64,000 nt of DNA from SKZT01 sp964478625 (lineage in GTDB: Bacteria; Desulfobacterota; Desulfobacteria; Desulfobacterales; SKZT01). Position 1 is the stretch's first letter, and each line of letters opens with the position of its first letter. Positions 17,491 to 26,068 of the stretch are shown here, piece by piece. The position numbers and the translations under genes were made by a program. The stretch covers positions 1-64,000 of the forward strand of contig CAYZJH010000005.1 of NCBI GenBank assembly GCA_964478625.1. Direction: 5' to 3'. The notes under the pieces were generated by a model, which was not told the origin of the DNA, made no database searches, and saw only the letters and a list, made by a program, of their open reading frames with translations.

Positions 17491-19386
17491 TTATCCTAAA
17501 AAAATATAGAGACTTAAAAAAAATATGGTCAAAAATAAAACGATCAGCCGATATTGAATCATTCCCGTATGCAAAAAAGACAGAAATCGGCTGCTTTCAA
17601 CAATACCACCACAAAAGCTGTCAATACTGCGGTCGATCACCTTTTTGTCGCTTTGAGTACATATTTTGGCCACACCCCGGTCGATCACGTAGTCCACAAA
17701 GAACCGGTAAAAATGATCGATATACCAGCGTTGTAAAAACAGCCGGTAAACAAGGGGAACCCGTTCAGCAAATCCCACCTGACGGGCTTTGGGCAAACCG
17801 AATTCAATCAGGGCCAGAAGAACACCGGCCGCAGAAAGCCCCAGTGCCAAATAAAGAATCCATCCATGGTGCGTATCGGCAAATACCGGCACCTCCGTTA
17901 GGGTCACGGATAAAAATCGTTCAATTGGACCTTCAAAAAATCCAAGGATCAGGGTGGCCGCTGCCAGAAAAACTAGAGGAAGGACCATCACAAGCCCGGT
18001 TGCATGAGGTTTTATTTCAGATCGTTCACCTTCGTTTTCTGATGTAGCATTGGAATGACCATCTGAAATATCCGGTTTGGGAAACAAAATGATAAAGATC
18101 AGCCGAAATGTGTAATATGCGGTGAGAAAGACTCCCACCAGAGCACAGGCAAGCCATAGAGGGTTGTCTAGAGCGGCCAGGTTCGCCAGGATCAATTCCT
18201 TGCTGAAAAATCCGGAGAAAGGCGGAAGACCGGCAAGTGCCGCGCCGGCAATGATGAGGCAAACGAGAGGGATTTTCATTCGGTTTGCACCGGATTTTGC
18301 AATGTCAAAAATGTCATTGGTATGAAATGCATGAATAAAGACACCCGAGCATAAAAACAACAGGGCTTTAAATGCGGCATGAGTGGTCAGATGAAAAACG
18401 CCTGCGACATAGCCGCCCGCAGCAAGCCCCATGATCATGTATCCCAGTTGGCTGATGGTGGAATATGCCCACACCTGCTTAATATCGCGGCTTACCAGGG
18501 CCATGGTGGATGCCAGGAGCATGCTCAGGGTACCGACACCCAGACAGATCGCCATGGCTGTCGGTGACATGCTGAAAAAAGGAAACAGGCGGGCAAAAAG
18601 GTAAACTCCGGCTGCCACCATCGTTGCCGAGTGCAGAAGGGCACTGACTGGTGTGGGACCTTCCATGGCATCCGGAAGCCAGGTGAGAAGAGGAAACTGG
18701 GCGCTTTTACCGATAATACCCCCAAAAATCAGAAGAACCGCCAGGGTGGTCATGAAAGGGGACATGGACTCAAAAGGATCAGGCCTGTTCATTTCGAAAA
18801 TATTTAAATTGCCCAGATGAATCAATACAAGCAATAGCCCGAGAAGAAATGCCACATCCCCCAGACGGGTCATGACAAAAGCCTTTTTGCCGGCCTGAGT
18901 CGCACTGAATTTTTCATACCAGAACCCGATTAAAAGATAAGATGACAGGCCGACCAACTCCCAGAAAACATAAAGCTGAAGCATCGTCGGTGAAAGGGTC
19001 AGGGTAATCATGGCCCAAGCAAACAAAGACATGAAAGTAAAATACCGGGAAAAACCGGAATCCCCTGACATATACCCGATTGAATAAATCTGAACGAGCA
19101 GACAGATACTGCTGACAAGAACAAGCATCAGGATACTCAGCGGATCGAGCAATAAGCCAACGGGTATAATGAGCGAACCGGAAACGACCCAGTTGGAAGT
19201 ATACAGTACCGGTTCGTCCATTCCCCAGTGCCGGAACAACAAAAAGAATGCACACATGCACGATAGGGAAATCGCCCCAACCGAAACACCGGCGGAAACT
19301 CTCGGACGGTTTCGGGTCAGAATGAATGTAACAAAAAATGCAGTGAATGGTGCAGTTGCCGCTAATGCGGCAGCGATTACACTCAT
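17491..19386 (-). CDS. nuoL: NADH-quinone oxidoreductase subunit L
   Basis: A 631-residue antiporter-like subunit of complex I, the distal proton channel, with about 16 membrane helices and the long lateral helix expected at the C-terminus. The TM5 glutamate is in VFWELVGLSSYLLIGFW, the TM7 lysine in GKSAQFPLLTWLPDAM, and GPTPVSALLHSATMVAAGVY is the NuoL/Mrp signature. The start is the ATG at 19386 with AGGAAA upstream. A reading extended to 19587 overlaps nuoK in another frame and lacks a membrane-protein-like N-terminus, so I reject it. It lies 28 bases downstream of nuoK in the operon. Confidence 0.95.
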   Translation of the reverse strand: MSVIAAALAATAPFTAFFVTFILTRNRPRVSAGVSVGAISLSCMCAFFLLFRHWGMDEPVLYTSNWVVSGSLIIPVGLLLDPLSILMLVLVSSICLLVQIYSIGYMSGDSGFSRYFTFMSLFAWAMITLTLSPTMLQLYVFWELVGLSSYLLIGFWYEKFSATQAGKKAFVMTRLGDVAFLLGLLLVLIHLGNLNIFEMNRPDPFESMSPFMTTLAVLLIFGGIIGKSAQFPLLTWLPDAMEGPTPVSALLHSATMVAAGVYLFARLFPFFSMSPTAMAICLGVGTLSMLLASTMALVSRDIKQVWAYSTISQLGYMIMGLAAGGYVAGVFHLTTHAAFKALLFLCSGVFIHAFHTNDIFDIAKSGANRMKIPLVCLIIAGAALAGLPPFSGFFSKELILANLAALDNPLWLACALVGVFLTAYYTFRLIFIILFPKPDISDGHSNATSENEGERSEIKPHATGLVMVLPLVFLAAATLILGFFEGPIERFLSVTLTEVPVFADTHHGWILYLALGLSAAGVLLALIEFGLPKARQVGFAERVPLVYRLFLQRWYIDHFYRFFVDYVIDRGVAKICTQSDKKVIDRSIDSFCGGIVESSRFLSFLHTGMIQYRLIVLFLTIFFLSLYIFLG

Positions 19387-19414
19387 GGTGTTTCCTTTTT
19401 CGAGTTGAGTCTTT

Positions 19415-19708
19415 TCACTCGTCGAACCCCGGGTCCAGTGACCCTGTACGACGGTATAAACAGACAAACAGAGCCAGTCCGACAGATACCTCGGCTGCTG
19501 CTGCGGCAATAATAAACAGAGCAAACACCTGCCCTTCCATGAGCTGAAAATGCAGCGAGGCTCCGACAAAAGAAATGGATGCGGCATTGAGCATAATCTC
19601 TATGCCCAGTAAAATCATGATCAGATTTCGGCGTGCAACAGCACAGAATATTCCCATGAGAAAGACGATACCCGATAGAATCATGACATGGCTGAAAGGA
19701 ACAATCAT
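19415..19708 (-). CDS. nuoK: NADH-quinone oxidoreductase subunit K
   Basis: A 97-residue membrane subunit of complex I with three helices. The two conserved glutamates that take part in coupling are visible in LLGIEIMLNAA and AAAAAEVSVGLAL. Length is normal for the family (about 100). Its ATG overlaps the nuoJ stop by 4 bases, so translation is probably coupled. Confidence 0.95.
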   Translation of the reverse strand: MIVPFSHVMILSGIVFLMGIFCAVARRNLIMILLGIEIMLNAASISFVGASLHFQLMEGQVFALFIIAAAAAEVSVGLALFVCLYRRTGSLDPGFDE

Positions 19709-20223
19709 GACGGCTCCTTAGATGGATCAGGCGGTTTTGTTTTGCCAAGATGAAATGCACCTATCAGGGCAACAAGAAGCAGGATGGAAACCAGTTCAAT
19801 AGAAAGCCAGTGCCATTTGAAAAGATAAAAGCCAAAATGATCAGGCGTTGCAATGGCGGTTTCAAGAGGTTTACCCAGTTGCGGTTCCGAAATCAAAATC
19901 AACAGCCCCAACACGCCACTGGCGACACAAAGGGCAGCCGCCGGCACCCACTGACTCAATGGGAACACGGAACTTTCCGGGATTTCAACTTTGAGCATCA
20001 TGATGATAAATAAAAACAAAACCATGATGGCTCCGGCATAAATAATAATCTGCAATACAGCCAGAAGGGGGGCACCGAAAAGATAGAAAAGCATGGCCGT
20101 GCCGAAAAATGAAATAATAAGGTAAACGACCACATGAACCATGTTGCGGCGGGTGATGGCAACACCTGTTGAAATGATGATCAATGCCGCCAAAAGATAG
20201 AATATAACGGAATAAAGGGTCAT
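19705..20223 (-). CDS. nuoJ: NADH-quinone oxidoreductase subunit J
   Basis: A 172-residue membrane subunit of complex I with about five helices. LFGAPLLAVLQIIIYAGAIMVLFLFIIMML is the diagnostic central part, seen here as LAVLQIIIYAGAIMVLFLF over residues 54-72. Start and stop overlap nuoI and nuoK by 4 bases each. NuoJ's mobile helix 3 is linked to quinone-site coupling in known structures (family knowledge). Confidence 0.94.
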   Translation of the reverse strand: MTLYSVIFYLLAALIIISTGVAITRRNMVHVVVYLIISFFGTAMLFYLFGAPLLAVLQIIIYAGAIMVLFLFIIMMLKVEIPESSVFPLSQWVPAAALCVASGVLGLLILISEPQLGKPLETAIATPDHFGFYLFKWHWLSIELVSILLLVALIGAFHLGKTKPPDPSKEPS

Positions 20224-20759
20224 GGCATATTACTTCTGATATTGACTGGTGCGGTCTCTTTTTCATGCTCTCCCTTGCCCCTTGCAAAAGTGACCACTCC
20301 GGCATATTTATAAAAATTGTAATCCTTGTCCTTTCCGGTGTGATTTACCAAAAGATCTTCCTTTTCATACACCATTGAAAGAACATCCCGTTTACAGATT
20401 TCAAAATCCGGGGTCAGTTGAATGGCAGATGTAGGGCAAGCTTCTTCACATAAACCGCAATAGATACAGCGTCCAAAATTAATTCTAAACCACCGGGCAT
20501 ACCGCCGACCATCTCTTTTCCGCTCGCCTGCTTCCATGGAGATACAACTTACCGGGCAGGCTGCGGAACATAAAAAACAGGCCACACACCGTTCATCTCC
20601 GTTGGGATCACACGTGAGGATGATCCTGGCCCGAGACCGTTCCGGAAGCCGACGTTTATATTCCGGATATTGTTCGGTGATCGGTTTGCGGCCCAGATGT
20701 TTAATCGTGGTCCCAAAACCTTCCGCCAACGCCTTTAATGCCTCTATTGCAGATGCCAT
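20220..20759 (-). CDS. nuoI: NADH-quinone oxidoreductase subunit I (2x 4Fe-4S)
   Basis: A 179-residue ferredoxin-like subunit that holds clusters N6a and N6b of complex I. Two motifs are seen: CVACFLCSAACPVSC and CIYCGLCEEACPTSAI, both in the CxxCxxCxxxC form. It links the NADH-side clusters to the N2 cluster in NuoB. The operon position between nuoH and nuoJ is standard. The C-terminus is longer and charged, ending in an ERGKGEHEKET-like tail of unclear role. Confidence 0.95.
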   Translation of the reverse strand: MASAIEALKALAEGFGTTIKHLGRKPITEQYPEYKRRLPERSRARIILTCDPNGDERCVACFLCSAACPVSCISMEAGERKRDGRRYARWFRINFGRCIYCGLCEEACPTSAIQLTPDFEICKRDVLSMVYEKEDLLVNHTGKDKDYNFYKYAGVVTFARGKGEHEKETAPVNIRSNMP

Positions 20760-20793
20760 AACTTCTAATTTTCCCTGGTTTGCAATGAATAGA

Positions 20794-21783
20794 TCAAATA
20801 ATCAAAATTACCGCACCCGTGATCACAATGTTAATTAAAGCTGCGGGTACAAGGATTTTCCACCCCAGAGCCATAAGCTGGTCATACCGAAGCCGCGGAA
20901 GCGTTCCCCGGATCCAAATCATGACCAGGGCGACACCAATGATTTTGATTATCAGCCATACCGGTGCAGGCAGAAGAGGCCCTTGCCAGCCTCCCAGAAA
21001 AAATACCGCCACCAGTGCCCCCAGCACCTGCATGTGCACATATTCTCCGATAAAAAAAAGCCCGAAACGCATGCCGCTGTACTCCATATGGTAACCGGCT
21101 CCCAGTTCATTTTCAGCTTCCGGGATATCGAAGGGAATCCGTTTGCTCTCTGCCATGGCGCTGATAAAAAAAATGATAAATGAAACCGGTTGGAGAAAAA
21201 TGAACCAGACATTTTGCTGAGCCGATACGATATCAACCAGACTGAACGAGCCTGCGATCATGACAATGGGAATGAGGGATAATCCTAAAGACAGCTCATA
21301 GCTGATCATCTGGGCGGCACCCCGGATACCGCCAAGAAGGCTGTATTTGGAGTTGGATGCCCATCCTCCCAGTGCCACTCCGTAAACCCCGAGGGAGGAA
21401 AGCGCAAATACATAGAGCAATCCCACATTCAGGTCGCTGATAACCATGGGAATGGTTTGACCTAGCAAGGTCATTTCATTTCCAAACGGAACCACGGCAA
21501 ACATTAACATGGCCGTGGCGGCCACAATAGCCGGAGCCAGGAGAAAAATGAAACGGTCAGCGCCGTCCGGCATGACATCCTCTTTGGTAATCATTTTGAT
21601 CCCATCGGCGATGGGCTGGAGCAATCCGAACTTTCCTGCGCGATTCGGACCATATCTTACCTGAAGGCGGGCAAGAAATTTTCGCTCCGCCCAGACCAGG
21701 TATGCCGCCATAATCAGAAGGACGAACAACATGGCAGCCATTTTTAAAAGCAACAGTAAAAAACCGAGGACCCATCCTACCAT
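20794..21783 (-). CDS. nuoH: NADH-quinone oxidoreductase subunit H
   Basis: A 329-residue membrane subunit with about eight helices that helps form the quinone chamber. The family blocks are clear: ERKFLARLQVRYGPNRAGKFG (spread over about 32-52), GWASNSKYSLLGGIRGAAQMISYE, and SKRIPFDIPEAENELGAGY. All match canonical NuoH with charged residues kept. It lies between the nuoBCD fusion and nuoI. Confidence 0.96.
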   Translation of the reverse strand: MVGWVLGFLLLLLKMAAMLFVLLIMAAYLVWAERKFLARLQVRYGPNRAGKFGLLQPIADGIKMITKEDVMPDGADRFIFLLAPAIVAATAMLMFAVVPFGNEMTLLGQTIPMVISDLNVGLLYVFALSSLGVYGVALGGWASNSKYSLLGGIRGAAQMISYELSLGLSLIPIVMIAGSFSLVDIVSAQQNVWFIFLQPVSFIIFFISAMAESKRIPFDIPEAENELGAGYHMEYSGMRFGLFFIGEYVHMQVLGALVAVFFLGGWQGPLLPAPVWLIIKIIGVALVMIWIRGTLPRLRYDQLMALGWKILVPAALINIVITGAVILII

Positions 21784-21841
21784 TTGAAATATTCCTTCAG
21801 GATACTCCTTAAATTCTCAATCACGAATTTTTCAGGCATTT

Positions 21842-24241
21842 CTACCGGTCAATATCCGGCAGAATATAATCAATCGAACCGGCAATTGCGATCAGGTCCG
21901 CAAGGCTCCAACCAACAGTCATCAAAGGTATTACCTGGATATTGGCAAAACCCGGTGTTCTGATCCGCATGCGGTAGGCATAGCCCACCCCATCGCTGAC
22001 CACATAATAGCCCTGCTCCCCTCTGGGAATTTCACAAGATGCATATGCTTCACCTTCAGGAATTTTCGGACCGCGGGTGACGTTAATAAAATGATGGATC
22101 AACGATTCGATATCCTTGAGCATATCTTCCCGCTTTGGAATTATGTACCGGTAATCATCGGTAACATATCTTCCATCCGGCATCCCCGAAGCTGCCTGAT
22201 CGATAATGCGAAGGCTCTGGCGCATCTCTTCCACGCGAATTAAGTAACGGTCATAACAATCACCTTCTGTGCCTGTAGGCACCTCGAAATCAAAAGCATC
22301 GTATCCGGAATAGGGAATTTTTTTTCTCAAATCCCACTCCAACCCGCAAGCACGAAGGTTTGGGCCGCTGACCCCCCAATCCATGGCCTGATCTAAAGTC
22401 AGTTTGCCGATCCCTTTGGTCCTGGCCTTGAAAATGGGATTTTTGGTGATCAACGCCTCATATTCCCTGAGCCGTTCGGGAAATATTTTTACAAATTGAT
22501 CCACCATTTCTTTCCAGCCTTCTGGAAGATCGGCCTGAAGGCCTCCCAGCCGAAACCACGAAGGATGAAGTCTTCCACCGGTGATCAGTTCCACGATGTC
22601 GAGAATCATCTCTCGCTCCCGAAACGCATAGAAGTTTGGGGTCATGGCACCGACATCATGGGCAAAAGTGGAGAGATAAACCAGATGATTGCTCAGGCGG
22701 AAAAGCTCGCTAAGCAACACCCTGGTAAATTGCGCTCTTTCAGGGACTTTGATCCCTGTCAGCTTTTCAACAGCCAACACATAGGGAAGATTATTTGCAG
22801 CTCCCGCCAGGTAATCCACGCGGTCGGTATAGGGGATGAACTGATTCCAGGTCTGGCGTTCTCCGATTTTTTCAACCCCCCGGTGATGATACCCGATATC
22901 CATATCGATATCTGTGATAATTTCTCCCTCCAGAGACACTACATACCGCATCAGGCCGTGGGTGCTGACATGATGGGGACCGACATTTAAAACCATATGG
23001 TGCCTGCCGTCTTTGTCCCTGACATAAAGGCCGGCATCCACGGGCTGAAGATTCACTGCATCATCATGAGTATAAGCCGCCATTTCGGTGGCTCTTCCCG
23101 GATAGGATTTTCTCAATGGGTGGCCTTCCCAGTGAGAAGGCATCAAAATTCTTTTCAGGTTAGGATGTCCATCAAACCGGATTCCCATCATATCGAAAAC
23201 TTCCCGCTCATACCAGTCGGCTGAAGGCCATATATCCACAATGGATTGTGTGGACGGATTTTCCCCCTGAAGCGGTACTTTAACACGAACCCGTGTAGGG
23301 GGGTCAAAAGCCAGAAGGCTATATACCATTGTGTAATCCGGATAGTCATCCCTCTTTCTGCGGGCGGATTCATCAATGGCAGTTAAGTCTTCCATGCGTT
23401 GAAATTTCGGGTTGCTCTCCTTTTTTAAAAAATTTAAAACCTTCTTAAAGTTTTTTTTCTCAACATGAACAGTAAGCATGTCCGAGGTGTGATCTGAAAA
23501 AGCGACTTTTTCTCCGAATTTTCCTTTCAGGGCTTGGAAAAGTGTTGTTTCATCCTGGTTCAGTTCGATCCGGGCTGCCGGCGGTGCCCACATCAGGTCA
23601 CTTCGGCTTTCTTTAAAAAAAGGAGGAGTCACCGAGCTACCACGAATCATGGTGCCTTCCATGGAAGGGCCGCGAGGATCCCGGGATTTGGTTATTCCGT
23701 CTATTAAAACAGGTACCTGGGTTCCCTGGTTCCCACCGCCAAGGTGAAAAATGGAACGAGCCGGTTTTTCTTCAGAAACAATTTTTTCCTGGAGCATCAC
23801 AAGACCCTGAAGAACAGCTTCAGGACGTGGCGGGCAGCCGGGAATATAAACATCCACAGGCAGAATCTGATTGACCCCCTGCACCACACTATAGACATCG
23901 TACATTCCACCGGTATTGGCACAGGATCCCATTGAGATGACCCATTTGGGTTCAGCCATCTGCTCATACAACCTCAAAACCACCGGTGCGATTTTTTTAA
24001 AAACTGTCCCTGAAATGATCAGCAGATCGGCCTGACGGGGTGAAGGTCTGAGCACCTCCGCTCCGAACCGGGCAATATCATATCGAGGTGTAAAAGCGGT
24101 AACCTCTTCCACAAAACAACACGACAGTCCGAAAAACATGGGCCACAAGCTGTTTTTTCGCGCCCAGTTGACCACGGTATCCAAAGGAGTGGACAACAAC
24201 TCCACTGTCTGAGTTATTTTTCGGATGATTCCGGACCCCAA
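21842..24241 (-). CDS. nuoBCD: Fused NADH-quinone oxidoreductase subunits B/C/D
   Basis: A single 799-residue frame joins three complex I subunits. NuoB (about 1-160) has the N2 cluster ligands Cys41, Cys42, Cys107 and Cys136 (GLSCCFVEE, GSCANTGG, PGCPPRPE). A linker of about 50 residues (160-212) is Gly/Ser/Pro-rich. NuoC (about 220-390) has ADWYEREVFDMMGIRFDGHP. NuoD (about 400-799) has GPHHVSTHG (421-429) at the quinone site and the R-G-x-E-G-E-type C-terminus (CEIPRGEQGYYVVSDG). NuoCD fusions are common in enterobacteria; adding NuoB is rarer but known from other lineages. The linker is the join to inspect. nuoA overlaps the start by 28 bases. Confidence 0.95.
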   Translation of the reverse strand: MGSGIIRKITQTVELLSTPLDTVVNWARKNSLWPMFFGLSCCFVEEVTAFTPRYDIARFGAEVLRPSPRQADLLIISGTVFKKIAPVVLRLYEQMAEPKWVISMGSCANTGGMYDVYSVVQGVNQILPVDVYIPGCPPRPEAVLQGLVMLQEKIVSEEKPARSIFHLGGGNQGTQVPVLIDGITKSRDPRGPSMEGTMIRGSSVTPPFFKESRSDLMWAPPAARIELNQDETTLFQALKGKFGEKVAFSDHTSDMLTVHVEKKNFKKVLNFLKKESNPKFQRMEDLTAIDESARRKRDDYPDYTMVYSLLAFDPPTRVRVKVPLQGENPSTQSIVDIWPSADWYEREVFDMMGIRFDGHPNLKRILMPSHWEGHPLRKSYPGRATEMAAYTHDDAVNLQPVDAGLYVRDKDGRHHMVLNVGPHHVSTHGLMRYVVSLEGEIITDIDMDIGYHHRGVEKIGERQTWNQFIPYTDRVDYLAGAANNLPYVLAVEKLTGIKVPERAQFTRVLLSELFRLSNHLVYLSTFAHDVGAMTPNFYAFREREMILDIVELITGGRLHPSWFRLGGLQADLPEGWKEMVDQFVKIFPERLREYEALITKNPIFKARTKGIGKLTLDQAMDWGVSGPNLRACGLEWDLRKKIPYSGYDAFDFEVPTGTEGDCYDRYLIRVEEMRQSLRIIDQAASGMPDGRYVTDDYRYIIPKREDMLKDIESLIHHFINVTRGPKIPEGEAYASCEIPRGEQGYYVVSDGVGYAYRMRIRTPGFANIQVIPLMTVGWSLADLIAIAGSIDYILPDIDR

Positions 24242-24624
24242 TCAAGACCTCCTTTTTTCCAGATATAAACCAGACCGATCAATAAAACAAAAATAAAATA
24301 GGTCATCTGAAGCCATCCAGCCCATCCCAGGTATTCGCAGGCTACCGCCCAGGAGAAAATAAACGCGGCTTCGACATCAAAAATGAGAAAAAAAATAGCA
24401 ATAAGATAAAAAGGTATCGGATATCTGAAACGCGCACTGCCGGTAGGAATGATTCCGCACTCATAAGGTCTTTGTTTTTCAGGCGTTTGTTTTCTTTCCC
24501 CCAGCCATGAACAGAAAAACAAAAGAACGGCAATAATTACCAGAACAACAATGGTGTAGATGCTCAGGCTGAAGATCCCTGGAGTCCAGGGTGATAGAAC
24601 AGCGCTTCCTGAAACTGGTTGCAT
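24214..24624 (-). CDS. nuoA: NADH-quinone oxidoreductase subunit A
   Basis: A 136-residue subunit with three membrane helices; RPYECGIIPTG and FDVEAAFIFSWAVA are the diagnostic NuoA motifs. I chose the ATG at 24624 because AGGAGG stands 7 bases before it, rather than an upstream start at 24675. It is the first gene of the operon, and its 3' end overlaps the start of the BCD fusion by 28 bases. Confidence 0.95.
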   Translation of the reverse strand: MQPVSGSAVLSPWTPGIFSLSIYTIVVLVIIAVLLFFCSWLGERKQTPEKQRPYECGIIPTGSARFRYPIPFYLIAIFFLIFDVEAAFIFSWAVACEYLGWAGWLQMTYFIFVLLIGLVYIWKKGGLDWGPESSEK

Positions 24625-24733
24625 AAATTTTCCTCCTGCGGTGACAGGTCTGGTTGCAAGAGAAGCAGATTTCACTTATACCTGAAAAATCCCTTTTTCC
24701 CCCTCAATTTTAGGTGCGTTCAAGATTGGAAGT

Positions 24734-24750
24734 ACATCCTATCAGGATGT
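24734..24750. promoter_or_regulatory. Perfect short palindrome in the nuo leader
   Basis: ACATCCT-ATC-AGGATGT is a 7-base perfect inverted repeat with a 3-base loop, located about 110 bases before nuoA inside its inferred leader. A CCGCC/GGCGG pairing lies just upstream (24767-24791). It may be an operator or an mRNA hairpin; neither is shown. Confidence 0.35.
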
Positions 24751-24847
24751 TATCCTTCCTGTCTGCCGCCTCTTCCGGGCGTTAGGGCGGTTTTAGTTCA
24801 GGCACTACTTATCCGGTAATAAAAAAACCGTAAAAATTATATCCGCT

Positions 24848-24876
24848 TCTATAAAATTTGGTGGATTGCTTGTCAA
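24848..24876 (-). promoter_or_regulatory. Sigma-70-type promoter for the nuo operon
   Basis: On the minus strand TTGACA (24876-24871) is followed after exactly 17 bases by TATAGA (24853-24848). This predicts a start near 24841 and a 5' leader of about 215 bases before nuoA. Confidence 0.65.
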
Positions 24877-25013
24877 GCGTTTGAATCAATTTACACAGTG
24901 ATTTTAGACCCCGGTAGTTTTTTGTCGATTCAAACCAATCCGGGTTCAATGGGATATTGGATTCAAAAGCAAAGGTTTTCATAACCGCAATTTTTGCCGG
25001 TTTTGATTTGATC

Positions 25014-25042
25014 TTGACACCATTGCTTGTTTTAACTTATCT
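25014..25042 (+). promoter_or_regulatory. Sigma-70-type promoter for the TRAP operon
   Basis: TTGACA (25014-25019), a 17-base spacer, then TTATCT (25037-25042). It points to the TatT lipoprotein gene about 75 bases downstream and is divergent from the nuo promoter, 140 bases away. Confidence 0.5.
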
Positions 25043-25115
25043 TTTTTAAGCTATGGCCTGAACGTAAAATCCTTTAAACCATGTAAACCAATTCAAAAAA
25101 TAACCCTGGACCATA

Positions 25116-26003
25116 ATGACTATTGCAAAGCCTTTTCAAATCCCCCGCTGTTTCTTGATTCTTTTGTCACTTTTAGGGATTGGATTTCTTTCCGGATGTT
25201 CCGTTATGTTTTCTTCGGCAACTTCACGTTTAGCAGATAATTTTTCCTACGCCTTTGAAAACCAGACGGATCTTGTTGTTGTTGAAGAAGCCACACCTGC
25301 TTATTTACTCATGATGGATGCACTGATCAGAGAAAATCCTGACAATGCTTCTCTGCTGAGAAATGCTGCAAAATTAAATGCCGCCTATGCGGAAATTTTC
25401 GTTAAGGATACCGAGCGGTCTGTCATAATCATCCATAAGGCCTTGAATCTGGCTTTCCGGGCGGCATGTTCCAACAGCAAGCGGTTTTGCAATATTCAGG
25501 ATAAAAACTATCATGATTTCAAACTGATAATTGATGATTCAGGCAAGGATGAAATTGATGCGATATACACATTGGGAACCGTATGGGCTAGCTGGATACA
25601 AGCCAACCAGAAAGATTGGAATGCTGTTGCTGAAATTCCAAAAGTGGAGGCCATCATGGAACAGGTTGCCAGACTAAAACCCGAGTATGATGACGGGGGG
25701 GCGTTCTTGTATCTCGGAACCTTAGCAACACTACTTCCTCCGGCATTAGGGGGAAATCCGGAAAAAGGACGCGAATTTTTTGAAAAAACCATAGCAATAA
25801 GCAATGGAAAAAATCTGTATGCCAAAGTCTTATATGCCCAACGATATGCCCGAAGTGTTTTTGATAAGGAACTTCATGACCAGCTTCTCCAGGAAGTGAT
25901 TGATTCGGACCCCAAGGTCGAAGGCTACACGTTGATCAATATTATTGCCCAAAGAGAGGCCCGATTGCTGTTGGAATCATCGGATGATTACTTTTTGGAA
26001 TAG
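25116..26003 (+). CDS. TRAP transporter TatT-type TPR lipoprotein
   Basis: A 295-residue lipoprotein with a signal peptide ending FLSG before Cys28. The mature part is all helical with TPR-like repeats, and ENPDNASLLRNAAKLNAAYAE, GALYTLGT-like and LPPALGGNPEKGREFFEKTI stretches (each read over its own segment) match the T component of TPR-protein-associated TRAP transporters (TPAT), first described in Treponema pallidum. There the T protein forms a ring that binds the P component and is thought to help deliver hydrophobic ligands. The binding protein and both membrane subunits follow immediately, which fits. Position in the periplasm, anchored to a membrane. Confidence 0.85.
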   Translation: MTIAKPFQIPRCFLILLSLLGIGFLSGCSVMFSSATSRLADNFSYAFENQTDLVVVEEATPAYLLMMDALIRENPDNASLLRNAAKLNAAYAEIFVKDTERSVIIIHKALNLAFRAACSNSKRFCNIQDKNYHDFKLIIDDSGKDEIDAIYTLGTVWASWIQANQKDWNAVAEIPKVEAIMEQVARLKPEYDDGGAFLYLGTLATLLPPALGGNPEKGREFFEKTIAISNGKNLYAKVLYAQRYARSVFDKELHDQLLQEVIDSDPKVEGYTLINIIAQREARLLLESSDDYFLE

Positions 26004-26068
26004 TTAAACCCAATGGAAGGTTTGACATTAATGAACCCACATTTATAATACTTTTGAAAGTTAACGAT

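Noticed and set aside
19387..19587. N-terminal extension of nuoL to 19587
   Set aside because: It overlaps nuoK in another frame and does not look like a membrane protein start; the ATG at 19386 has a ribosome site and fits the family.
22496..22990. Long open frame of 164 codons on the plus strand
   Set aside because: It lies wholly inside the NuoD part of the NuoBCD fusion on the other strand, and its translation has no family features. It is a shadow frame.
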